From positions 1 through 6,938 of the forward strand of contig JALGWA010000139.1 in assembly GCA_025774425.1 (NCBI GenBank): 6,938 nt of DNA. Direction: 5' to 3'. The DNA is from a bacterium. GTDB lineage: Bacteria > Arandabacterota > Arandabacteria > Arandabacterales > JALGWA01. The translations under genes and the position numbers were made by a program. The notes below the pieces were generated by a model. The model searched no databases, was not told where the DNA came from, and saw only the letters and a program-made list of their open reading frames with translations. Each line of letters opens with the position of its first letter. Position 1 is the stretch's first letter. Shown one piece after another: positions 1-5,771 of this stretch.

Positions 1-122
1 CGGGCCGTCGATGGGCCGCGGAGCGATGGAGATCTCCTTGGGTGGAAGAAGCCGGTCGAGCCTACGGGCTGGCGGTGAATAACTCGCTTTATGCAGCCGG
101 GTGTGTGTGATAGCATGGCCGT

Positions 123-311
123 ATGATCAAGAAAGTAGTCACCAAGCGGAGCCTCAAGGACCCACGCCTCATGGGATACGACCTTGCCTACTGGCTGAGC
201 AGACCGCCGGCTGAACGCGTTGCGGCTGTGGACTATCTGCGGAGGCAGTTCTATGGAAGTACAGGAAGACTACAGAGAACTGTTGAAGTCACTCAACGCG
301 CACGACGTTGA
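123..311 (+). CDS. Small basic protein, partner of an MNT-type nucleotidyltransferase
   Basis: Encodes 62 residues rich in Arg and Lys, with no signal peptide or membrane segment. The core around residues 19-43 (Y-D-L-A-Y-W-L-S, then P-x-E-R-V-A-A-V-D-Y-L-R-R-Q) looks like a helical segment, followed by a basic tail ending R-L-Q-R-T-V-E-V-T-Q-R. I recall similar uncharacterised 60-70 residue proteins (a YWLS.PPEERL..VE.LRRQ type pattern) lying just upstream of small nucleotidyltransferases in many bacteria; that is family memory, not a search result. The stop lies 59 nt inside the next gene, in another frame, so the two are translationally linked. No Shine-Dalgarno is visible before the ATG, and a weak -10-like TAGCAT at 111-116 would put the transcript start near the ATG, so it may be leaderless. 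By analogy it could be the partner (toxin or antitoxin) of the nucleotidyltransferase, but its biochemical role is unknown. Confidence 0.72.
   Translation: MIKKVVTKRSLKDPRLMGYDLAYWLSRPPAERVAAVDYLRRQFYGSTGRLQRTVEVTQRARR
241..245 (+). promoter_or_regulatory. Ribosome binding site of the nucleotidyltransferase gene
   Basis: GGAGG lies 7 nt before ATG 253 and inside the upstream small gene. It favours the 253 start over the longer in-frame start at 220. Confidence 0.7.
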
Positions 312-699
312 GTACGTCATCGTGGGGGCGTATGCTCTTGCGTATCATGGAGCTCCCCGCTTCACGGGCGACCTCGATATTCTGGTCAGGCCGACGGAGA
401 AGAACGCCGGCCGCGTCATCCTGGCGCTCAAGGATTTCGGCTTCGAGTTCCAGGAGCTGTCTCCTTCGGATTTCCAGGCGCCGGACAAGGTAGTCCAGCT
501 GGGCCTGCCGCCGGTCCGGGTCGACCTCATCACCTCGCTGACCGGGGTCACCTGGGACGAGGCATCCTCCGGAAAGCAGAAGGCTTCCTATGGAGGCGTT
601 CCCGTCTGGTACATCGGCCGCGAGCAGCTCATAGCCAACAAGCGGGCTCTGGGAAGAAAGCGCGACCTGGCGGATCTCGAGGCGCTGGGAGAGATCTGA
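253..699 (+). CDS. Minimal nucleotidyltransferase (MNT / DUF6036-like), TA-like module
   Basis: A 148-residue protein of the polymerase-beta nucleotidyltransferase superfamily. Visible features: an N-terminal helix; the nucleotide-binding strand-turn V-G-A-Y-A-L (residues 24-29; many relatives have GG where this has GA); the metal-binding pair D40-L-D42 in T-G-D-L-D-I-L-V; a third acidic candidate D91 in R-V-D-L-I-T; and a C-terminal L-I-A-N-K-R-A-L-G-R-K-R-D-L-A-D-L-E-A-L (residues 126-145), typical of small standalone nucleotidyltransferases near AbiEii/DUF6036 proteins. Such enzymes usually transfer a nucleotide to a protein, RNA or small molecule; many are toxins or antitoxins. The start is ATG 253, with GGAGG at 241-245. 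The in-frame upstream start at 220 would add 11 residues that do not look like the family. The gene overlaps the upstream small gene by 59 nt, indicating one co-transcribed module. The target is unknown; no HEPN partner is present. Confidence 0.88.
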   Translation: MEVQEDYRELLKSLNAHDVEYVIVGAYALAYHGAPRFTGDLDILVRPTEKNAGRVILALKDFGFEFQELSPSDFQAPDKVVQLGLPPVRVDLITSLTGVTWDEASSGKQKASYGGVPVWYIGREQLIANKRALGRKRDLADLEALGEI

Positions 700-733
700 A
701 GGGGCGGTCTCGTTCTTCACGGGCGCTCGAATA

Positions 734-762
734 TTGACCCAGCCCTTTGCGTGTGATAAGCT
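734..762 (+). promoter_or_regulatory. Possible promoter of the deacetylase gene
   Basis: TTGACC at 734-739 is a good -35 match. At 17-nt spacing the -10 is only TAAGCT (757-762); the overlapping GATAAG (755-760) fits better but at 15-nt spacing. The placement, 35 nt after the nucleotidyltransferase stop and about 90 nt before the deacetylase start, is sensible. The -10 is weak, so this is tentative. Confidence 0.4.
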
Positions 763-845
763 CTTGTTGGTCCCTCGGAGAAGCCTGTCGGCTCAGTCCC
801 ACGACGAAACGCCGGATTCCGGCTGCAGGCCGGCTCTCGGATCCT

Positions 846-849
846 GGAG
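846..849 (+). promoter_or_regulatory. Ribosome binding site of the deacetylase gene
   Basis: GGAG lies 4 nt before ATG 854. The spacing is short, but this start places a signal peptide directly at the N terminus, whereas the longer frame from TTG 734 would bury it behind 40 residues. Confidence 0.55.
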
Positions 850-853
850 ATTC

Positions 854-2425
854 ATGTACGCAAGCGCACTCAGATTCCGCTTCGTCCTGGCCGTCGTATG
901 CTGCGGTCTGGCGTCGACGGCAAGCACTCCGAGAACGGGCTTCGTGACGCTGCAGTACGACGACTCCAACTACAACCAGTTCAACTACATATTCAACTAC
1001 CTGCAATCGCATGGCTTCAAGGCGAGTTTCGGCTACATAACCGAGGCGTCGGACCTCGGCATAGAGCACTGGCCCTCGAAGATGGTGCAGATCTACCAGG
1101 CGGGACACGAGGTTCAGGACCACACTACGCGGCATGACTACCTGTGGGCGACTCATGTGGACACGCTCCAGGACGGCCAGCCGGAATGGATTCCGTATAC
1201 ATTCGCGGATGTCGCCACCTGGGACAGTCTCTGCGAGCGCAGCCTCTTCATCCTCGACTCGCTGGGCATCAGTGTGACCGGTTTCAACCAGCCCGGCGGT
1301 TCGGGCCTGCTCGGCGGGATCCCGGACCACCCCGAGTGGAGGTGGCTGGGGGCGGTCAACGACAGCTTGTATTCCCTGATCGCGTCGAAGTACTCCTATG
1401 CCATCGGCTACGGCGTCTCTCCCAAGACGGCGCATCTCAACCTGCGCGGCCACAACTTCCCCGATCGCTTCCCGTTCTTCAACGTTCCGCACACGAACAT
1501 CGAGGGCATGGACCTGGCGGATGTGAAGACAGACATCGCCGACGCGGTGGCGTCGGGTCTGTGGTACATCGCCCTGAGCCACGCCAGGACGACCGAAGAA
1601 ATCGAGAAAGCGCGGCTCCTCATGATCTGGCTGGACGATGAGGACATAGAGGTCATGAGGTGCGACGACGGGGTCGAGCGGGTGCTCAACGGGCAACCGG
1701 ATCGCTACGCCAATCAGCTTCCGCAGGCCGCCATGCTCCACGACAGGGACGGCAACGGCAAGCCCGACGGCTTCACGGGCGAGTGCTCCTGGGATACGAC
1801 CTCGGCCGTGCCCGTGGAGGGCTGCAATTCCATGGTCGTCTCCGGTGATGTCGAGTTCATCTGTTACGGTCCCGAGGCGGGCCGGAACGCCTTCTCGGTG
1901 TGGATGAAGAGGGCCGGCGGCGCCTCCGGCGCGCTGAGGATAGTATGGACCGCAGTGGACTTCGACTGGCAGTACCTCGACGAACGCTGGAATACCGTCT
2001 CGCCGGACACCGCGTGGGTTCTGGTCGACAGCACGGTCTGCGCCGACCTCATCATCGACGTCGGGGACGACGTGGACCGCATCTACTTCAACCTCAAGCC
2101 CGACCCGGGCCTCGTCGTGGAGGTCGCCTGTCCCAGCCTCTTGCTCACCGCGGACGCCGGCGTGCGGCCGGGGGACTGTAACGGTGCGATGCCGACGGTG
2201 CTGAGAGTGGTCCCGAACCCGGTCGAGGCGGGGTTGCCCGTCACGGTGCTGGGCTCGGGCTTCGCGGACATCTACGACGTCCTGGGCCGCCGGGTGGGGC
2301 TCGTGCGCTCTGCGGCCGGCGCGCCCCGGGTCGTGCTCGACACTGCGGGCCTCGCTCCCGGCGTGTACCTCGTGCTGGACGGCGAGGGCGGGTGTGCGCC
2401 GGCGAAGATGGTGATCTGCAAGTAG
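854..2425 (+). CDS. Exported divergent polysaccharide deacetylase (NodB/CE4-like) with C-terminal sorting tail
   Basis: Encodes 523 residues. Residues 1-25 look like a signal peptide (R7, R9, then hydrophobic V-L-A-V-V-C-C-G-L-A and a small-residue cleavage region). Residues 28-270 resemble a NodB homology domain: Y-D-D (35-37) for the catalytic/metal Asp pair, H90-T-T-R-H94 as the H-[ST]-x-x-H zinc motif, Q-P-G-G (146-149) near motif 3 where most CE4 enzymes have R-x-P, and L-S-H (241-243) as the late His motif. Such enzymes deacetylate N- or O-acetylated glycans; here the substrate is unknown and it probably acts outside the cell. A D-R-D-G-N-G-K-P-D-G stretch (297-306) looks like a calcium-binding linker before a beta-rich, possibly carbohydrate-binding region (about 310-432). 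Residues 448-523 match a T9SS type A-like tail: P-N-P (454-456), Y-D-V-L-G-R-R (474-480), L-A-P-G-V-Y (500-505), final K. It is probably monocistronic, with its own promoter and a hairpin-rich downstream region. Confidence 0.85.
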   Translation: MYASALRFRFVLAVVCCGLASTASTPRTGFVTLQYDDSNYNQFNYIFNYLQSHGFKASFGYITEASDLGIEHWPSKMVQIYQAGHEVQDHTTRHDYLWATHVDTLQDGQPEWIPYTFADVATWDSLCERSLFILDSLGISVTGFNQPGGSGLLGGIPDHPEWRWLGAVNDSLYSLIASKYSYAIGYGVSPKTAHLNLRGHNFPDRFPFFNVPHTNIEGMDLADVKTDIADAVASGLWYIALSHARTTEEIEKARLLMIWLDDEDIEVMRCDDGVERVLNGQPDRYANQLPQAAMLHDRDGNGKPDGFTGECSWDTTSAVPVEGCNSMVVSGDVEFICYGPEAGRNAFSVWMKRAGGASGALRIVWTAVDFDWQYLDERWNTVSPDTAWVLVDSTVCADLIIDVGDDVDRIYFNLKPDPGLVVEVACPSLLLTADAGVRPGDCNGAMPTVLRVVPNPVEAGLPVTVLGSGFADIYDVLGRRVGLVRSAAGAPRVVLDTAGLAPGVYLVLDGEGGCAPAKMVICK

Positions 2426-2480
2426 GCACGGATGCCGGACCGGCGTTCCTGCGCATCGCGCTCTCGTTCTCTCCGGCTCG

Positions 2481-2520
2481 GCCCCCGGCATTCTCCGCGG
2501 GGCGTGCGCCGGGGCTTTCC
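2481..2520 (+). terminator. GC-rich hairpin with short T-run after the deacetylase gene
   Basis: CCCCGGC (2483-2489) pairs perfectly with GCCGGGG (2508-2514) around an 18-nt loop, followed by CTTTCC. The T-run is short, so termination efficiency is uncertain. It lies 58 nt after the stop codon and upstream of the next promoter, the expected place for a terminator. Confidence 0.5.
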
Positions 2521-2528
2521 TGCCGGCT

Positions 2529-2555
2529 CCCGCCCCTCCCGGCCGCGGGGGCGGG
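2529..2555 (+). terminator. Second GC hairpin before the acetyltransferase promoter
   Basis: CCCGCCCC (2529-2536) pairs with GGGGCGGG (2548-2555) around an 11-nt loop, giving a very stable 8-bp stem. There is no T-tract after it. It could reinforce the hairpin just upstream or only reflect high GC content. Confidence 0.35.
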
Positions 2556-2581
2556 CCGGATGTGGCCGCCGCCCGGGGGTG

Positions 2582-2610
2582 TTGATAGTTGGGGCGATTG
2601 CCGGTAGAAT
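2582..2610 (+). promoter_or_regulatory. Sigma70-like promoter of the acetyltransferase-phzF unit
   Basis: TTGATA (2582-2587) and TAGAAT (2605-2610) are each five of six matches to consensus and are separated by exactly 17 nt. The start of transcription would fall near 2617, leaving a leader of about 42 nt before ATG 2659. The AT content stands out in a GC-rich gap. Confidence 0.7.
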
Positions 2611-2646
2611 CCATGCGGGGTGGGGGGGGAGCGCCAGTTACCACAC

Positions 2647-2652
2647 GGGAGG
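2647..2652 (+). promoter_or_regulatory. Ribosome binding site of the acetyltransferase gene
   Basis: GGGAGG ends 6 nt before ATG 2659. It selects this start over the in-frame GTG at 2620, which would begin nearly on top of the predicted transcription start. Confidence 0.7.
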
Positions 2653-2658
2653 CCTGGG

Positions 2659-3537
2659 ATGACGGGTGACTACAGCATCGAGACGCCCGACGAAGCCATG
2701 CGCATGGAGGGCGTCAGGGTCTTCCTCCGGTCCTTCCGCGAGGAGAGCGAATCCGTGGAGGAGTGGCTTCAAGGGTTCGTGCGCATGCTCGTCGATGCGG
2801 GCCTGGCGCACATGCTCGTCGCGGTGGGGGCCGGCGGTGGGGCCGGGAGCGGCAGGGATCGCAGGGTCGTGGGCTGCGGAGCGCTCATCGGCTTCGTGCG
2901 CACGGCGTGGATAGCCTTCATGGGCGTGGAGCCGGATCTCCAGAGGCGCGGCATCGGCGGCGCGATCCTCGATGAGCTCATGCGGCTGGCGCGCGGGCGG
3001 GGCTACGCGACGGTGAGGCTCGACGCGACCGACCTCGGCAAGGATCTCTATGCCGGCCGCGGCTTCGTCGCGGAGCACCCCGCCGGCATGTACGAGATCC
3101 CCGCGCACTGCGGGCCCGGGCCGGAGGGCGGCCCCCCGGTCCGGCTGGACGAGGAACTTCCAGAATGGTGCCTCGCCTTGGACCGCGAGGCAGCCGGCGA
3201 TGACAGGAGCGCGCCTCTCGGGGCCGTGCTCGCGGACGGGGGCAAAGTTCTTGTAGTGGAGGGGGAAGGGTTCGGTATACTGCACGGGAGAAAGGTCGGT
3301 CCGGTAATCGCGAAGAGCGTCGATGCCGCCGTCGCGATCGTGCGCCGCGGCGGCTCGCTCGGAGCGAATCGGGTATACGTGACGCGCCGCAGCGATCTCG
3401 ACGAGAGATTCGTGGCGGGGCTCAAGGAGATGCCGCCCAGGTCGGGCCTCGGGTGCTGCACGCGGATGGCATGGGGGAAGCCGCTCAAGCGGAATCCCGG
3501 CCTCGAGTTCGCTGCCTACAGCGCCGCCACGGGATAG
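2659..3537 (+). CDS. Two-domain GNAT-family N-acetyltransferase (YitH-like)
   Basis: Encodes 292 residues, probably cytosolic (no signal or membrane segment). The N-terminal half is a GNAT domain: a strand I-A-F-M-G-V-E-P (85-92), then motif A Q95-R-R-G-I-G-G (95-101), which binds the acetyl-CoA pyrophosphate, and later Y131-A-G-R-G-F136, the usual Y-x-x-x-G-F of motif B. The C-terminal half (about 172-292) has L-D-R-E-A-A-G-D-D-R (174-183) and G-P-V-I-A-K (214-219), which I recognise from the second GNAT-like domain of YitH/Acetyltransf_18 proteins. The acceptor substrate is unknown. A Gly-rich insert at about 57-66 (G-A-G-G-G-A-G-S-G-R) interrupts the region between early strands and is probably a flexible loop. 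It shares a strong promoter with the downstream phzF-like gene, 81 nt away with no clear terminator between, so the two are probably co-transcribed. Confidence 0.88.
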   Translation: MTGDYSIETPDEAMRMEGVRVFLRSFREESESVEEWLQGFVRMLVDAGLAHMLVAVGAGGGAGSGRDRRVVGCGALIGFVRTAWIAFMGVEPDLQRRGIGGAILDELMRLARGRGYATVRLDATDLGKDLYAGRGFVAEHPAGMYEIPAHCGPGPEGGPPVRLDEELPEWCLALDREAAGDDRSAPLGAVLADGGKVLVVEGEGFGILHGRKVGPVIAKSVDAAVAIVRRGGSLGANRVYVTRRSDLDERFVAGLKEMPPRSGLGCCTRMAWGKPLKRNPGLEFAAYSAATG

Positions 3538-3606
3538 GCGCGTACGGGGCGGCGGGTGCGCAGTCGACCGGCCGGGGCCGTAACTGGTGACCCGGCGACG
3601 GAACGT

Positions 3607-3612
3607 GGGGAG
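3607..3612 (+). promoter_or_regulatory. Ribosome binding site of the phzF-like gene
   Basis: GGGGAG ends 6 nt before ATG 3619. It favours this start over the in-frame GTG at 3556, which adds 21 residues unlike the family N terminus. Confidence 0.65.
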
Positions 3613-3618
3613 CAGCGA

Positions 3619-4509
3619 ATGCAGGGAAGAGTCTTCTACATCGTCGATGTCTTTGCGGAAGAGCAATACTCCGGCAACCAGCTGGCCGTCTTCATGGACG
3701 CGGCGGGTATGGGCGACTCCGAGATGCAGTGCCTGGCCAAGGAGATGAACTACTCAGAGACCACCTTCGTCCTGTCGAGCGAAGAGAAGGACGGCGGTTA
3801 CGACGTCCGCATCTTCACGCCCGCCGCCGAGATCCCGTTCGCCGGCCATCCCACCCTCGGGACGGCGTGTGTCATCCAGAGCCGGATAATCGGCCGGCCC
3901 GTGGACCGCGTGACGCTCAACCTCAAGGTGGGACGGATCCCAGTGAGTTTCGTCTATGACGATGAGGGCGTCGCCGACGTCCTCTGGATGCGGCAGAACC
4001 CGCCCGTGGCCGGCAAGGTCGTCGACCGGGGCATCATCGCCACGGTTCTCAATCTCGTCGTCGACGACATAGACGACGCCTTCCCGGTCCAGGAGTTCTC
4101 CACCGGGCTGCCCTTCCTGATAGTGCCCTTGAAGAACCTGCAGGCCCTCCGCAAGGCATATGTGGACCGGAGCAAGCTGCTCGCCCTGGTCGATGCGCTC
4201 GAGGCCAAGGCCGTCCTGTGCTTTTCGCCGGAGACCTACAAGTCCGGGCATGATCTCGCCGTGCGCGTGTTCGCCGACTACTACGGCGTTCCGGAGGACC
4301 CGGCCACCGGCAGCGCCAACGGCGACCTCGCCGCCTACCTCGTGCATCACGCGTATCTCGGCGGGCCGGCGATCGACATCAAGGTCGGCCAGGGCTACGA
4401 GATAGGACGGCCGTCGCTTCTCCTGCTCAAGGCGCGCAGGCTCGACGATTCCATCGAGGTCGACGTCGGGGGCGGGGTGGTGATGGTCGCGAGGGGCGAG
4501 TTGTTGTAG
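3619..4509 (+). CDS. PhzF family isomerase/epimerase-like protein
   Basis: A 296-residue protein with clear PhzF signatures and a normal family length. The N terminus is V-F-Y-I-V-D-V-F, then Y-S-G-N-Q-L-A-V-F (17-25, the F-x-G-N-x-x-A-V motif). E47 in N-Y-S-E-T-T-F matches the catalytic glutamate. P-F-A-G-H-P-T-L-G (73-81) and P-E-D-P-A-T-G-S-A-N-G (225-235) are the two hallmark loops of the diaminopimelate-epimerase-like fold, and G-Q-G-Y-E-I-G-R-P-S (257-266) is the late conserved strand. Characterised PhzF isomerises a phenazine precursor, but most family members, including this one in the absence of other phz genes, have unknown substrates; I give no gene symbol for that reason. It is cytosolic. 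It follows the acetyltransferase after 81 nt and probably belongs to its operon. Confidence 0.93.
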   Translation: MQGRVFYIVDVFAEEQYSGNQLAVFMDAAGMGDSEMQCLAKEMNYSETTFVLSSEEKDGGYDVRIFTPAAEIPFAGHPTLGTACVIQSRIIGRPVDRVTLNLKVGRIPVSFVYDDEGVADVLWMRQNPPVAGKVVDRGIIATVLNLVVDDIDDAFPVQEFSTGLPFLIVPLKNLQALRKAYVDRSKLLALVDALEAKAVLCFSPETYKSGHDLAVRVFADYYGVPEDPATGSANGDLAAYLVHHAYLGGPAIDIKVGQGYEIGRPSLLLLKARRLDDSIEVDVGGGVVMVARGELL

Positions 4510-4650
4510 TACCCTCCCGCCGCCCGGTATGCGCATACGGCAGGTGAGGCGCGTGGCGCGCTCGGGCGTAGGCATCCCCACCCGTTCGCGCAAGCGGCGG
4601 CCATGCGTTTCGTCACGGCGCGCGCCGCCGAGACGCCGTGCGTTCGTGAA

Positions 4651-4679
4651 TTGAAGGGGCCACGAAGCCGTGGTATATT
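4651..4679 (+). promoter_or_regulatory. Sigma70-like promoter of the repeat-protein gene
   Basis: TTGAAG (4651-4656) and TATATT (4674-4679, five of six to consensus) are separated by 17 nt. The start would be near 4686, giving a leader of about 38 nt. A 6-bp dyad TTCGTG (4643-4648) / CACGAA (4661-4666) straddles the -35, which would be a natural repressor site, though dyads of this size also occur by chance. Confidence 0.7.
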
Positions 4680-4710
4680 GGTCGTGCAGGCGCACTTCTG
4701 CGCCGAAAGT

Positions 4711-4715
4711 GGAGG
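4711..4715 (+). promoter_or_regulatory. Ribosome binding site of the repeat-protein gene
   Basis: GGAGG lies 8 nt before ATG 4724. It selects this start, which gives a signal-like N terminus, over the in-frame start at 4670, which lies inside the promoter. Confidence 0.75.
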
Positions 4716-4723
4716 TGCCGGAG

Positions 4724-5398
4724 ATGAGGGATATCATCGGAGTAATATGCATAGCTACATCGATCATCGCTTGCCTCGCCTGCCGGGCCGTCGGTTACCC
4801 CGAGGTCATGTGGTGGGCGGACTACGGCGGGTCGTCCTGGGAAGAGGCCCGTTCGGTCGTGCAGACGGCGGACGGCGGCTTCGTGCTGTGCGGCATGGCC
4901 TGTTCATTCGGCGACGCCCAAGGGGATGTCTACATCGTCAAGACCGACGGCGATGGGGTGGAGGAATGGAGCCGGACCTACGGCGGGTCCGGCGCGGCCG
5001 ATGAGGGCTTCCAAGTCCTGGAGACGTCGACCGGGGAGTACGTCGTCGCAGGGCGGACGAACTCGCTCGGCGCCGGCTCGGCCGACGGGCGCCATGTGCG
5101 TCGTCGGGGCCACCTATTCGTTCGGCGCCGTGCTCTCGGATGTCATGGTCGTGAAGACGAATGCCGACGGCGATACGCTCTGGCTCAGGACGTTCGGCGG
5201 GCCGGACTACGAGTTCGGCGATGCGGTTTGTACGACATCGGACGGCAGCTGCGTCATCGCCGGACAGGTCATTCCTTCCGGCGGCGGAAACGCCGATGTC
5301 TACATAGTCAAGGTGAATGCGGGCGGCGGCAAGGTCTGGGAGAAGACCTACGGCGGGCCGTGGTCGGACTACGGCCAGGCGATATGTCAGACCGATGA
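4724..5398 (+). CDS. Exported beta-propeller-like repeat protein, 5' part (frameshifted)
   Basis: This frame supplies the true N terminus. Only the first 121 codons (to about 5086) look like protein of this family; after that it reads Arg-rich nonsense to a stop at 5396-5398. Residues 1-24 form a hydrophobic export signal (I-I-G-V-I-C-I-A-T-S-I-I-A-C-L-A-C). I-I-A-C17 could be a lipobox, but the n-region is barely charged, so simple Sec cleavage near A22 is equally possible. Residues 34-85 are the first 52-residue repeat (Y-G-G-S-S-W-E-E-A, T-A-D-G-G-F-V-L-C-G, D-V-Y-I-V-K-T-D-G-D-G, W-S-R-T), and a second starts at Y86. The frame then jumps by one base to the overlapping frame that carries the rest of the protein. 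Joined, the product would be about 669 residues. As written, the cell would make only a short secreted fragment unless the sequence is in error. Confidence 0.8.
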   Translation: MRDIIGVICIATSIIACLACRAVGYPEVMWWADYGGSSWEEARSVVQTADGGFVLCGMACSFGDAQGDVYIVKTDGDGVEEWSRTYGGSGAADEGFQVLETSTGEYVVAGRTNSLGAGSADGRHVRRRGHLFVRRRALGCHGREDECRRRYALAQDVRRAGLRVRRCGLYDIGRQLRHRRTGHSFRRRKRRCLHSQGECGRRQGLGEDLRRAVVGLRPGDMSDR

Positions 5399-5771
5399 CG
5401 GGGGCTACATGGTGGTCGGCACCACGGAGTCGTACGGGGCGGGGGGCTCGGACGTCTACGCCCTCAAGATCGACGCCTCCGGCGACACGGTGTGGACGAG
5501 GGCCTTCGGAGGCCCGAGTTGGGATGGAGGGGCGTCGGTCGTGCAGACCTACGATCACCACTATGTGATAGGGGGTTACTACACAGCCGGCGACACCGAC
5601 ATCTATCTCGTCATGATCGACACGGACGGGAACGAGATCTGGTCGTCGACGATATCCTCGGGCAACGAGGACACCTACTCGATCGCCACAACCGACAACG
5701 GCGGGCTCATCGCCGCCGGAACGACGGATGCATTCGGCGACGGCAACCAGGCTTTTCTGATGAGGACGATG
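4823..5771 (+). repeat. Tandem 52-residue (156-nt) propeller-like coding repeats
   Basis: Units begin with [YF]-G-G at 4823, 4979, 5193, 5349 and 5505, and a degenerate last unit begins at 5652. The spacings are 156, 214, 156, 156 and 147 nt. The pattern is [YF]GGx4DxGx4qTxDGGyxvxG, then a Gly/Ser turn, DvyxvKxdxxGdxxW. The 214-nt interval is a fusion of two partial units (71 codons plus one base). Counting it as two gives seven units, the blade number of a common beta-propeller. Confidence 0.8.

Noticed and set aside
1..122. Possible end of an upstream gene
   Set aside because: All three + frames run in from the edge and stop by about 110, and none has a recognisable protein pattern, so no call can be supported.
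734..853. Upstream TTG extension of the deacetylase
   Set aside because: The extra 40 residues would place the signal peptide internally, the TTG coincides with the -35-like element, and no ribosome binding site precedes it.
629..2644. 671-codon open frame on the - strand
   Set aside because: It is antisense to the deacetylase and has low-complexity Arg/His/Val/Pro-rich composition with no recognisable domain. Strong GC codon bias keeps the antisense frame open.
2638..3666. 342-codon open frame on the - strand
   Set aside because: It lies antisense to the acetyltransferase, whose motifs are clear; the product is Arg/Pro/His-rich with no motifs.
4527..4538. Perfect 12-bp palindrome GTATGCGCATAC after the PhzF-like gene
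   Set aside because: One or two 12-bp palindromes are expected by chance in a window of this length, and it is not aligned with a promoter or T-tract.
3754..4767. 337-codon open frame on the - strand
   Set aside because: It lies antisense to the PhzF-like gene and crosses a good + strand promoter; no domain signs.
4926..5090. Upstream extension of the 3' frame of the repeat protein as an independent gene start
   Set aside because: The residues are Arg/Pro/Ser-rich and are the shadow of the correct frame, which encodes a clear repeat over the same bases.
5081..5096. Programmed ribosomal frameshift
   Set aside because: There is no slippery heptamer or obvious downstream pseudoknot, and the shift coincides with a shortened repeat, so a deletion or assembly error is simpler.
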